6,001 nucleotides of DNA from JAUIBE01 sp035267185 (GCA_035267185.1 DATFLY010000011.1:1-6001), one strand, 5' to 3'. Numbered from the stretch's first letter, positions 1 through 5,793 are shown. The notes: generated from the letters alone by a model not told the origin. Numbers and translations are program-made.

Positions 1-591
1 AAAACTGCCAGGCACGTTCCCGGTCAGGAATCTGTGAAACAGCACGCCACTGTTGACCATCGAAACCTGGGCCATGCGTAAATTGCCGGTTGCCGTGTTC
101 AGAACCAGCGGCTTGGTGGCGTCGCAACCAGCGGTTATGCATCTGACCGCTGCAGTATTGTCAACAAACTGCAGCTCCGAAAGCTCCATGGTGCCCTGAT
201 TGACCAGCAAACCAGCCCCGGCAGAGCCGTCCGTGACGATGGGGTGGAAACCTTCAAAAGACACATTGGTGATGCGAAGCGTTCCGGAGCCAGCGACACG
301 AATAAGGTTGACGGGCCCGCCGTCCTCGCCAATAAAGTATGCAGGAGCCTGGTCGGCAAACAGTGCTACATCCGTGGTGACTACAGGCAGTACGTCATCA
401 GAGCCGATAAGGAATGTGCCACCCATCCGGATGATGCGCGTTCCGCTGTTATTCGATTGAGCACTCTCAAGTTCGGCTTTCAGCGATTCAAGGTTTCCAT
501 CGGGGATGGTGACATAGGTGTTTATCGCCCAGGCAGGGGCAGAAAGAACAACAATAATCAAGCCAAAAAGAAACTTTTCGCGCCAGTTCAT
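1..591 (-). CDS. Secreted beta-helix-like protein, partial (3' end beyond the window)
   Basis: An uninterrupted minus-strand reading frame runs from an ATG at 591-589 to the window edge (197 codons, no stop), so the C-terminus is missing. Residues 1-22 form a Sec signal peptide: basic MNWREK, a hydrophobic core FLFGLIIVVL, and APAWA with likely cleavage before INTYV. The mature part has short repeated beta-strand units of the type GTLRITNVSFEGF, GTMELSELQFVDN and GNLRMAQVSMVNSG (about residues 104-117, 134-147 and 170-183). This pattern is usual for right-handed parallel beta-helix (pectin-lyase-like) proteins. The likely location is periplasmic or extracellular. No catalytic residues can be assigned, and it could be an adhesin-like or polysaccharide-active protein. 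A GGAG (complement of 602-605) lies 10 nt before the ATG. The small secreted-protein gene lies 102 bp upstream on the same strand and may be co-transcribed. The coding call and export are well supported; the fold is inferred from the repeat pattern. Confidence 0.72.
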   Translation of the reverse strand, partial: MNWREKFLFGLIIVVLSAPAWAINTYVTIPDGNLESLKAELESAQSNNSGTRIIRMGGTFLIGSDDVLPVVTTDVALFADQAPAYFIGEDGGPVNLIRVAGSGTLRITNVSFEGFHPIVTDGSAGAGLLVNQGTMELSELQFVDNTAAVRCITAGCDATKPLVLNTATGNLRMAQVSMVNSGVLFHRFLTGNVPGSF

Positions 592-611
592 TTTTCGCAG
601 ACTCCATGAGG

Positions 612-633
612 CAAATGCGAAATGTGGCATTTG
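612..633. repeat. Inverted repeat before the beta-helix gene
   Basis: CAAATGC (612-618) and GCATTTG (627-633) are perfect 7-bp inverted arms around an 8-nt loop. They sit 21 bp upstream of the beta-helix start, just before its GGAG. The element could be a 5' UTR hairpin or an operator. No T-run follows, so it is not a standard terminator of the upstream small gene. Function is unproven. Confidence 0.35.
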
Positions 634-693
634 GACAATCTACGCCGATATGGTTCCATTGTGTAGCTGAACGTGCGCTGAACCGGTTATCAG

Positions 694-903
694 TTATGCC
701 TTGCGAGAATGCAACGTTGGCACCCAGTCCGGTGGTTGCTGAAGGGCGTATTCAGGTAAAAGACGATCAACCCCGATTGGTTTGGAAATGTAGATCGGGG
801 TGAATTCGGCATTTCTGTAATCGGATACCGCGAATGCACAGAGCGGGAGAACGGCAGCCACGGCTGCTGCGATGGTTGCGATAAAAGAATGCCTGAATTT
901 CAT
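694..903 (-). CDS. Small secreted protein of unknown function (69 aa)
   Basis: The frame opens with an ATG at 903-901 and ends with TAA at 696-694. I chose this start because it begins a textbook Sec signal peptide: MKFRHS, an alanine/valine-rich core, then LCAFA with cleavage likely before VSDYRN at about residue 25. A longer in-frame version starting at 984 would put 27 extra residues ahead of the signal peptide and is less likely. The mature peptide would be only about 44 residues. It contains a proline/tyrosine-rich stretch (TPIYISKPIGVDRLLPEYAL) and QQPPDWVP, with no cysteine pairs and no lipobox. I do not recognise the family. No good Shine-Dalgarno precedes the ATG, which lowers confidence. 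It lies upstream of, and on the same strand as, the exported beta-helix protein, so a shared envelope role is possible but only inferred. Confidence 0.55.
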   Translation of the reverse strand: MKFRHSFIATIAAAVAAVLPLCAFAVSDYRNAEFTPIYISKPIGVDRLLPEYALQQPPDWVPTLHSRKA

Positions 904-922
904 CACATCGATTCTGCTGCCC

Positions 923-949
923 CATTGGACATCCAATGAGTGAATTGTA
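923..949. promoter_or_regulatory. Dyad and -10-like box in the divergent intergenic region
   Basis: CATTGGA (923-929) and TCCAATG (932-938) form a perfect 7-bp dyad with a 2-bp centre, 20 bp upstream of the small secreted-protein ATG. On the minus strand a TACAAT (complement of 944-949, 5/6 match to TATAAT) would place a transcription start near 937, inside the dyad. No convincing -35 is visible. This could be an operator for the secreted-protein genes or a hairpin at the mRNA 5' end. The rest of the 904-1097 gap between the divergent genes shows no clear promoter for the TIR gene. Confidence 0.3.
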
Positions 950-1097
950 GACATCCACATTACGCGGCAGTTCGTTTGCAGCATTGCTGGCGGTCGGAAT
1001 CGAATGCCTCTGCTTGCAACCCGAGATTGCTGGACTTAAGCTGCGACCAACCCGCTTTCTTGTGCTCATTGGTGAAGTTTAAGGACATTAGATTCCA

Positions 1098-2717
1098 TTG
1101 GCTGATATTTTCATATCCTATGCCCGAAGCGATCGGACTCGCGTAGAGACGCTCGCCAATGCCCTTCAGAAAGAGGGCCTGGAGGTGTGGTGGGATCGCC
1201 AGATTCTTGGCGGCGATGATTTTTCCGCCAATATCGAACGAGAACTTGAGTCTGCCGGCGCGGCAGTTGTCGCCTGGTCGGAGGCCGGTTCGCAATCACA
1301 CTGGGTAAAGGACGAAGCCGCTTACGCTGCCCGTGGTGACAAGCTGGTGGCCATCAGCCTGGATGGAACAGCCCCGCCAATGGGATTCCGCCAGTTCCAC
1401 GCCATCGATTTCTCAGGTTGGGATGGCAAAAGCTCAGCCACCGAGTTTACTGAACTGATACGGGCAACAGCCACACGATTGGGTGCGCACACATCCGCCG
1501 ACCTGAGTGCCCCGGGCAATAACAAGGCGACGGAAGCAGATCCCATCGATACCGGACCATGGATTGCTGTTACACCCATCAAGGTTCGGGGAGACGACCC
1601 CGACATGGAAGACCTGGCCGAAGATCTCACCGACAGCATTGCCAGTGGCCTGGCGCGATTTTCCTATCTGAATGTCGCCACTCAATCCTCCGCTAACGAG
1701 AGCAAACGTGCCGGTGCGACTTATTTGCTTGGTGGAACACTGCGCAAGGCCGGCTCGACCCTGCGCCTTAGCATCAAACTCAGCACAACCAGCCAGGACA
1801 AACAGGTGTGGGGAGAAAGGTATAACCGTGCTTTTGACAATGAAACCATTCTGGAACTGCACGATGACATTACGGACCATGTTGTCACCGCCGTGGCGGA
1901 CCCTTACGGCGCCCTGATGCGGGACCTGTCAGCACCGGTTGCGATGCTGGAACCGGAAGACATGACGCCATACGAAGCGTTGTTGCGGCACTTCATCTTT
2001 CGCCAGCGAGTGACACAGGAAGATCATACCGTTGCGAAACGAGCCATCGATCTGGCCACGCAGCGCGCCCCGGGCAACGCCGAATTATGGGCCGCGATGG
2101 CTTTCGCAGAACTGGAAGAATACAAAAATCACTTCAACGAAAGTGAGGGTGCGCTGGCGCAGGGATTGCGCTCGGCGCGTCGCGCGGTGGAACTCGACCC
2201 GTACAGCGCTTTCGGGCACTTCGCGCTGTGCGATGCCAGCTTCTTCAGCCGTGATGTGGCGACCACCAGGATCGCCGGAAAACGATCGCTCGAACTGAAC
2301 CCACGAGACTCGGACGCCATGGCGATGATCGGGCTAATGACGATGTTCATCGGTGACTGGGACCATGGAACGGCGCTGGTGGAACGCGCCATCGGACTCA
2401 ACCCGAATGCCCCCGGCTGGTACTGGTTTGGGGGTTTCTACAATCACTTTCGACTGGAAGAGTACGAGGCTGCGCTGGAATTCATCCGCCGCGTGAACAT
2501 GCCGCAGTACTTTGCATACCAGTCGTGCAAGGCCATAGTCCTGGCACAACTGGGCCGCAAGGATGAAGCCCGGGCGGCGGTCGAGGCGTTCGAGTCCATC
2601 TGGAACGACGACCCGGCCCTCTACAAGAAGAACATTAATCGGTGGTTTTACGCGCAGCCGGATTTTGAGGAAAAGTTTTGCGCCGGATTGCGCAAGGCCG
2701 GCATGGACTTGCCGTAA
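1098..2717 (+). CDS. TIR domain - TolB-like domain - TPR protein
   Basis: A 539-residue soluble protein with no signal peptide or membrane segment, so probably cytoplasmic. Residues 1-125 are a bacterial TIR domain: the opening DIFISYARSD, the BB-loop area WWDRQILGGDDF (31-42) and SHWVKDE (67-73). E73 lies where NAD-cleaving TIR enzymes keep their catalytic glutamate. After a polar linker (126-152), residues 155-270 match the TolB/FlgO-like module often found between signalling domains and TPRs: LAEDLTDSIASGLARF, then YLLGGTLRKAG and VWGERYNRAF. Residues 310-520 are helical TPR-type repeats such as ARRAVELDPYSAFGHFAL and KRSLELNPRDSDAMAMIG. Relatives often carry a nucleotide cyclase or winged-helix domain N-terminally; here only TIR is present. 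The start is TTG: an in-frame TAG at 1089-1091 excludes any upstream ATG, and the TTG restores the usual LADIFISYARSD beginning. AAGGA (1081-1085) lies 12 nt upstream. Whether TIR acts as NADase or only as an interaction module is open. Confidence 0.95.
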   Translation: MADIFISYARSDRTRVETLANALQKEGLEVWWDRQILGGDDFSANIERELESAGAAVVAWSEAGSQSHWVKDEAAYAARGDKLVAISLDGTAPPMGFRQFHAIDFSGWDGKSSATEFTELIRATATRLGAHTSADLSAPGNNKATEADPIDTGPWIAVTPIKVRGDDPDMEDLAEDLTDSIASGLARFSYLNVATQSSANESKRAGATYLLGGTLRKAGSTLRLSIKLSTTSQDKQVWGERYNRAFDNETILELHDDITDHVVTAVADPYGALMRDLSAPVAMLEPEDMTPYEALLRHFIFRQRVTQEDHTVAKRAIDLATQRAPGNAELWAAMAFAELEEYKNHFNESEGALAQGLRSARRAVELDPYSAFGHFALCDASFFSRDVATTRIAGKRSLELNPRDSDAMAMIGLMTMFIGDWDHGTALVERAIGLNPNAPGWYWFGGFYNHFRLEEYEAALEFIRRVNMPQYFAYQSCKAIVLAQLGRKDEARAAVEAFESIWNDDPALYKKNINRWFYAQPDFEEKFCAGLRKAGMDLP

Positions 2718-2742
2718 CTTCTCTTTTTTCTGAAAACTGCCC

Positions 2743-3981
2743 TTAGTCAGGGTTGTCGGATCCCGGGGTATAGACCTGGGATGTGGTCAGCGCTGAGGTC
2801 AGGGAATCGCTGAATTCCCTGTGATCTTCCTCGTCGTAAACTCGATCGGTTCGCATGCGAATCCCGATGTAGCCAGCCAGCGCCAGATGCGCGGCCGCTG
2901 CGTAAAGGAACAGGGCATGGTCGCCGAGCAACATCATGAGGCCGGATGACAGGAAGGGTCCGGCAACCGCCCCGATGCCATACATCAGCAGAAGTCCACT
3001 CGAGATCATGACAAATGTACCGGGATCAGCGCGGTCATTGGCCTGTGCGACAGACACCGAGTACACCGGGAATGCAAATGCACCCCAGAAAAAGCCAAGG
3101 CACAGGATGCCAAGGGGGCTGACCTGTGTGGCGAGATGCCACAATATGACCCCAACCACCGCCGCCCCTGCGCAGCTGACGATCAGAACAATACGGCGGT
3201 CTATTCGGTCCGACCACCAACCCAATGGCCATTGACCGGCCGCACCGCCCAGCACAACGGCGCTCATAAACCATGCGGCCATCGACACATCCTGGGTGAC
3301 CGCCACTGCGAAAACCGGAGCCAGGGCCCAGAATGCACCGTTGGCCATACCCGATGCGAGTGTGCCGACCATGCCGGTGGGCGAATTCCGGTACATCATT
3401 TTCAGGCTGAAGTAGCTTTCCTGTATTTTCTGAGGTTCCTCACGACGTGACATCAGAACAGGGACCGCGGCCAGCGACACCAGCATAGAGGCAACAGCAA
3501 ACAGCTCGAGCGCCGCGGGATCCGCCAGCAACAGCAGCTGCTGGCCAGCGGCGATCATGAACATATTGATCACGATGTAAACGGAAAAGACCGTACCGCG
3601 GTTTTCGTCAGATGCGCGCTCGTTGAGCCAGCTCTCGATCACCACGTACAAGACAGCGAAACAAAAGCCGGTGGCAAAGCGCATCACGCCCCAGGTCCAG
3701 AGGTTGACCCACAGGCCATGTAACAGGGGTACGGCTGAGGCAATCGCAGTCATCGCGCCGAATGCGCGCACGTGTCCGGCGCGCCTCAGTAATTCAGAGC
3801 CCTTCCAGCAGCCGAAAGTAAATCCGAGGAAGTAAAAGGCGCCGATGAATCCCACACCCAGTGAGGAGAATTGCTCCAGGGTGGCCCTTACTGGCAGCAG
3901 TACGGTCTGCAGCCCTTGTCCTGCAAGCAGGATAGCCACACCCAGTAACAGGGTTGCAACGCTGGCAATTGCAGTTTTCAT
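2743..3981 (-). CDS. MFS transporter, YcaD-like
   Basis: A 412-residue inner-membrane permease of the major facilitator superfamily. About 12 hydrophobic segments can be placed (roughly 5-27, 42-60, 72-92, 97-115, 132-152, 158-177, 205-225, 234-252, 263-283, 287-310, 324-344, 352-374), with a polar loop near 178-200 between the two halves. The closest family I recognise is E. coli YcaD: MRFATGFCFAVLYVVIESWL (100-119), the NRG after TM4 and GQWPLGWWSDRIDRR (249-263) all match conserved YcaD-type positions, the last being the MFS loop motif between TM8 and TM9. The substrate is unknown. The acidic C-terminal tail (about 378-412) is polar and cytoplasmic. The ATG at 3981-3979 directly precedes TM1 as expected, though no strong Shine-Dalgarno is visible. 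The gene converges on the TIR gene, with only 25 bp between the two stop codons and no clear bidirectional terminator. Confidence 0.94.
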   Translation of the reverse strand: MKTAIASVATLLLGVAILLAGQGLQTVLLPVRATLEQFSSLGVGFIGAFYFLGFTFGCWKGSELLRRAGHVRAFGAMTAIASAVPLLHGLWVNLWTWGVMRFATGFCFAVLYVVIESWLNERASDENRGTVFSVYIVINMFMIAAGQQLLLLADPAALELFAVASMLVSLAAVPVLMSRREEPQKIQESYFSLKMMYRNSPTGMVGTLASGMANGAFWALAPVFAVAVTQDVSMAAWFMSAVVLGGAAGQWPLGWWSDRIDRRIVLIVSCAGAAVVGVILWHLATQVSPLGILCLGFFWGAFAFPVYSVSVAQANDRADPGTFVMISSGLLLMYGIGAVAGPFLSSGLMMLLGDHALFLYAAAAHLALAGYIGIRMRTDRVYDEEDHREFSDSLTSALTTSQVYTPGSDNPD

Positions 3982-4017
3982 GGGCGCGACGGGCGTGATT
4001 CAATTAAGAAGGCGGCG

Positions 4018-4023
4018 ATTCTA
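4018..4023 (-). promoter_or_regulatory. Candidate -10 box of the MFS gene
   Basis: The complement of 4018-4023 reads TAGAAT, a 5/6 match to TATAAT, and would start transcription near 4011, leaving a 5' UTR of about 30 nt before the ATG. No good -35 is visible at 16-18 bp spacing, so this is tentative. Confidence 0.3.
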
Positions 4024-4151
4024 CAGCACGTTTGGGCACTTCGCTGCGATTTTTCGAATGTCTTTCCCGGATCGGGATGGTGATGGCAGTGATGACGGAT
4101 TTGGGAAATAGTGGCCGTTGTTGGCACTAAGCGTAATCGCCTATTGCTTTA

Positions 4152-4250
4152 ACGTCATCCCGGAAAGGCTGACAGGCTTGTCCGGGATCCAGTCCTTGCT
4201 TCCCCGCTCCGTAAGCAACGTGCTGGATGCCGGTCTTTGTTCCAGCACGA
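4152..4250. repeat. Bipartite palindromic intergenic repeat (REP/MITE-like)
   Basis: The left half starts ACGTCATCCCGGAAA and has perfect 8-bp arms, ATCCCGGA (4157-4164) and TCCGGGAT (4181-4188), around 16 nt. The right half has perfect 9-bp arms, CGTGCTGGA (4219-4227) and TCCAGCACG (4241-4249), around 13 nt. The halves are themselves roughly inverted: GGATCCAG (4185-4192) faces CTGGATgCC (4223-4231). This matches the style of the CGTCATCCCGGA...CCGGGATCCAG elements scattered between genes in many gammaproteobacteria. The first 15 bases recur as a reverse complement at 5779-5793. No transposase is nearby, so any mobility would be in trans. Family membership is from memory of the sequence style and has not been searched. 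Confidence 0.6.
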
Positions 4251-4252
4251 CC

Positions 4253-4289
4253 ATAACGTATTGCGTTATATAACGCATCACGTTATAGT
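4253..4289 (+). promoter_or_regulatory. higBA promoter with overlapping 34-bp operator dyad
   Basis: A dyad centred between 4269 and 4270 pairs 15 of 17 positions. The core TGCGTTATATAACGCA (4262-4277) is a perfect palindrome, and the outer arms ATAACGT (4253-4259) and ACGTTAT (4280-4286) share its centre. Overlapping it is a sigma70-like promoter: TTGCGT (4261-4266), 17 bp, TATAGT (4284-4289, 5/6 match). A bound protein would cover the -35, the spacer and most of the -10. HigA-type antitoxins are known to repress their own operon through palindromic operators, so HigA is the obvious ligand; the two nested half-site pairs would suit two dimers. The predicted start at about 4296 coincides with the higB GTG. 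Confidence 0.65.
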
Positions 4290-4295
4290 CATTGG

Positions 4296-4577
4296 GTGAT
4301 AAAAAGCTTTGGCGACAAGGAGACCGAAAAAATTTGGCAGGGGAATCGCTCAAAACGACTTCCTGGCAATATTCAGCAGGTTGCCCGCCGCAAGCTGCGC
4401 ATGCTGAACAATGCACAAGATCTGCGGGACCTCAGAGTTCCGCCTGCCAACCGTCTGGAGGCATTGCGAGGCAAGCGTGCGGGACATCACAGTATCCGCA
4501 TCAATGACCAGTGGCGAATCTGCTTCAAATGGAATAATGGCAATGCTTCAAATGTGAGCATCCTGGACTACCACTGA
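4296..4577 (+). CDS. higB: HigB-family toxin (RelE-like mRNA interferase)
   Basis: A 93-residue protein, full length for the HigB/plasmid maintenance killer family of the RelE superfamily, which cleaves mRNA on the ribosome and blocks translation. Family hallmarks run through the whole chain: IKSFGDKETEKIWQG (2-16), RKLRMLNNAQDLRDLRVPP (32-50), NRLEALRGKRAG (52-63), SIRINDQWRICFKW (66-79) and the C-terminal DYH (91-93). Basic residues R68, R74 and K78 and the terminal Y92/H93 are in the region where this family has its active-site and RNA-contact residues. The start is GTG, fixed by the conserved MIKSF opening; the only upstream in-frame alternatives lack a usual start codon before a TAA at 4254-4256. 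There is no Shine-Dalgarno and the promoter abuts the codon, suggesting leaderless translation. The toxin precedes the antitoxin, the usual higBA order. No lesion is visible, so it should be active. Confidence 0.95.
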   Translation: MIKSFGDKETEKIWQGNRSKRLPGNIQQVARRKLRMLNNAQDLRDLRVPPANRLEALRGKRAGHHSIRINDQWRICFKWNNGNASNVSILDYH

Positions 4578-4603
4578 TTTAGAAAGTGAACTTTGGAATA
4601 AAG

Positions 4604-4900
4604 ATGATGAGCAAGTTAAAAAACATTCACCCCGGTGAAGTGTTGCAGGAAGAGTTTCTGGCGCCCCTGGGCATCAGCCAAAATCGCATTGCACGCGAGA
4701 TTGGGGTATCGCCGCGGCGCATCAATGAAATTGTGCACGGCAATCGCTCGGTGACGGCTGATACGGCTTTACGCCTGGCCCGGTATTTTGGAATGTCCGA
4801 AACATTCTGGATGGGCTTGCAGGCTGATTATGAACTGGAAGAGGCGCGCACCAGGCTGGGCTCCCGCCTGCAACGGGAAGTACAAAGTCACGCCGCCTAA
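4604..4900 (+). CDS. higA: HigA-family antitoxin
   Basis: A 98-residue XRE-type helix-turn-helix antitoxin that should bind and neutralise HigB and repress the operon. It opens with the family signature KLKNIHPGEVLQEEFLAPLG (4-23). The HTH follows at about 25-46 (SQNRIAREIGVSPRRINEIV then HG), then TADTALRLARYFGMSETFWM (51-70) and LQADYELEEAR (72-82). I start it at ATG 4604 because a GGA at 4595-4597 is well spaced and relatives begin just before SKLKN. ATG 4607 (97 residues) is equally plausible. A GTG at 4586 would add six residues with poor ribosome-binding support. The gap from the higB stop is 26 nt, so the genes form one operon under the dyad-containing promoter. Confidence 0.94.
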   Translation: MMSKLKNIHPGEVLQEEFLAPLGISQNRIAREIGVSPRRINEIVHGNRSVTADTALRLARYFGMSETFWMGLQADYELEEARTRLGSRLQREVQSHAA

Positions 4901-4953
4901 TGCCCCGGCAGCGTCACCTCGAATTCGATGGTGTCCCGTTCATCGCTGACTCT
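4897..4953 (-). pseudogene. Possible remnant of a gene's 3' end
   Basis: On the minus strand, between an in-frame TAA (complement of 4954-4956) and a TAG (complement of 4897-4899), 18 codons read R-VSDERDTIEFEVTLPGH. Most codons end in G or C, as in the neighbouring real genes, and the peptide looks like a beta-rich protein tail, not like noise. There is no start codon or room for a gene, and the stop overlaps the higA stop. If real, it is debris of a gene displaced when higBA arrived. It may also be chance. Confidence 0.2.
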
Positions 4954-5009
4954 TTATCAAGAAGGATAAACGGCTTGAGTGTTGTAATCGTTTACTCTGA
5001 TTCGGCGCT

Positions 5010-5507
5010 TTAATCACGATAGATGTCCACTGTGACATCGTTCTCCATTTCCAGTAATTCATCGACATAATCGGCAAAACCGGAATGCAGGTAGCTCCTT
5101 CTTTGCCGCCAGTAGCGGGCCATGCCCGGAAGTGACTTCACGCCAAGAATGGCGGCAGTGATGGCCTCGCGAAGCTCGGAGTCAATCGTTCCTTCCTCGG
5201 CCAGCAAATAGCTGTTTTGAAAGGCGAGGAATGCACCGTGGAGCATCATCAGGAACTGGAACTCTTCTGCATTGGAAAGCGCTTCCTCGCTGGTTAGTGC
5301 CTTGTAAAACAACTCGCTGGTTTGCTGATCCGACCCAACTTCCAGGTACCAACTCTGCAAAGCCACGTTGGCGTCGTTTGCGGAGGCCGCACGTACGGCC
5401 GCGGTGCTGTCATTGACCTGGATGCCCACATAAATCAGGGAAACCACCACGGCGAATGCACCAATAATTTCTGCCAGGTTGGCCAGTTCAGGGAGTTTCA
5501 GTTTCAT
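5010..5507 (-). CDS. Single-pass membrane protein of unknown function
   Basis: A 165-residue protein with one hydrophobic segment near the N-terminus (about 12-30, IIGAFAVVVSLIYVGIQV) followed by a mostly helical soluble domain. The C-terminal part has LPGMARYWRQRRSYLHSGFA (126-145) and then DYVDELLE (146-153). This aromatic/basic W-x-x-R-R...F-x-x-Y-V-D pattern resembles a group of uncharacterised membrane-anchored proteins common in marine and soil Proteobacteria. I cannot name a domain or function. The N-terminus lacks an A-x-A site, so the segment is more likely an anchor than a cleaved signal. The start ATG (5507-5505) has an excellent GAGGA (complement of 5514-5518) at 6-nt spacing. The gene is monocistronic, converges on higA with a 109-bp gap, and lies inside the interval bounded by inverted 15-bp repeats. 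Confidence 0.82.
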   Translation of the reverse strand: MKLKLPELANLAEIIGAFAVVVSLIYVGIQVNDSTAAVRAASANDANVALQSWYLEVGSDQQTSELFYKALTSEEALSNAEEFQFLMMLHGAFLAFQNSYLLAEEGTIDSELREAITAAILGVKSLPGMARYWRQRRSYLHSGFADYVDELLEMENDVTVDIYRD

Positions 5508-5513
5508 CCGCAG

Positions 5514-5539
5514 TCCTCAAAACGTTTGAGCATATTCTA
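5514..5539 (-). promoter_or_regulatory. RBS, short hairpin and -10-like box of the 5507-5010 gene
   Basis: The complement of 5534-5539 reads TAGAAT (5/6 -10 match), predicting a start near 5527. Between it and the ATG, CTCAAA (5516-5521) and TTTGAG (5525-5530) are perfect inverted arms around ACG. On the mRNA the right arm overlaps the GAGGA ribosome-binding site (complement of 5514-5518). If the transcript starts far enough upstream, this small hairpin could mask the site. No -35 is evident. Confidence 0.35.
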
Positions 5540-5586
5540 GCCGAACTGCTTGTGACCCTCAGGTCAGAGCCTTTTGCCTCCACGTA

Positions 5587-5643
5587 AGTGACATTTATAT
5601 CCCGGATAGAGTTTTGGCTTCGCTTTCCGCTTTCGGGATCACT
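5587..5643. repeat. Degenerate CCCGGA-type palindrome
   Basis: ATCCCG (5599-5604) faces CGGGAT (5634-5639), and outside these AGTGA (5587-5591) faces TCACT (5639-5643) with a 7-nt bulge on one side. The ATCCCGGAT core resembles the two better copies at 4157-4188 and 5758-5787, but the spacing is longer and the far arm is altered, so it is at best a decayed relative. Confidence 0.35.
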
Positions 5644-5757
5644 GTTGGATAAAATTCCAGTCGAACCCGGATTGGCGCTCTACCGCGAATCAGTGGTTTC
5701 TCGTTTCACCCAATCCGAATGTTTGAGTTGAGGTTGCTTGTAAAGTCAGCGGGTGGG

Positions 5758-5793
5758 TCCCGGATAATGCTATTCGCATTTCCGGGATGACGT
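5758..5793. repeat. Palindromic repeat, inverted copy of the 4152 element
   Basis: Perfect arms TCCCGGA (5758-5764) and TCCGGGA (5781-5787) are separated by 16 nt, exactly the arms and spacing of the 4158-4187 copy. Inside, AATGC (5766-5770) pairs with GCATT (5776-5780), giving a 12-bp stem with one bulged T. TTTCCGGGATGACGT (5779-5793) is the exact reverse complement of 4152-4166. This orientation places the shared ends outward around higBA and the 5010-5507 gene. Confidence 0.58.

Larger units (their letters stand above)
3982..4295. other. Intergenic region between the MFS gene and higBA
   Basis: About 314 bp without a gene. From left to right it holds a likely leader and -10 of the MFS gene (4018-4023), a small hairpin TCCCG-gat-CGGGA (4065-4077) sharing the CCCGGA theme of the nearby repeats, a bipartite palindromic repeat (4152-4250), and the higBA promoter/operator (4253-4289). 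The minus-strand open frame across 4141-4416 has no coding character and overlaps higB. Confidence 0.6.

Noticed and set aside
244..609. Plus-strand open frame opposite the beta-helix gene
   Set aside because: It is antisense to a frame with a clear signal peptide and strand repeats, and has no domain of its own.
694..984. Longer 96-residue version of the small secreted protein
   Set aside because: The signal peptide would begin at residue 28, which is unlikely; the ATG at 903 fits export.
1434..1880. Minus-strand 148-codon frame inside the TIR gene
   Set aside because: It is a shadow of a well-supported gene, with no recognisable protein features.
2718..2752. Possible bidirectional terminator between the TIR and MFS stops (CCCT-N5-AGGG at 2740-2752)
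   Set aside because: The stem is only 4 bp, overlaps the MFS stop codon and lacks a proper T-run after it on the minus strand; on the plus strand the T-rich stretch comes before it.
4141..4416. Minus-strand frame across the higBA promoter
   Set aside because: It overlaps the repeat, the operator and higB, with no protein-like character.
1098..4900. A combined defence island of the TIR protein and higBA
   Set aside because: They are separated by an opposite-strand permease of ordinary type and by intergenic repeats; there is no shared operon or partner gene to support a joint system.
4919..4928. TCGAATTCGA palindrome
   Set aside because: It falls within the candidate gene remnant and is explained by coding-like sequence; a 10-bp palindrome alone is weak evidence for a site.
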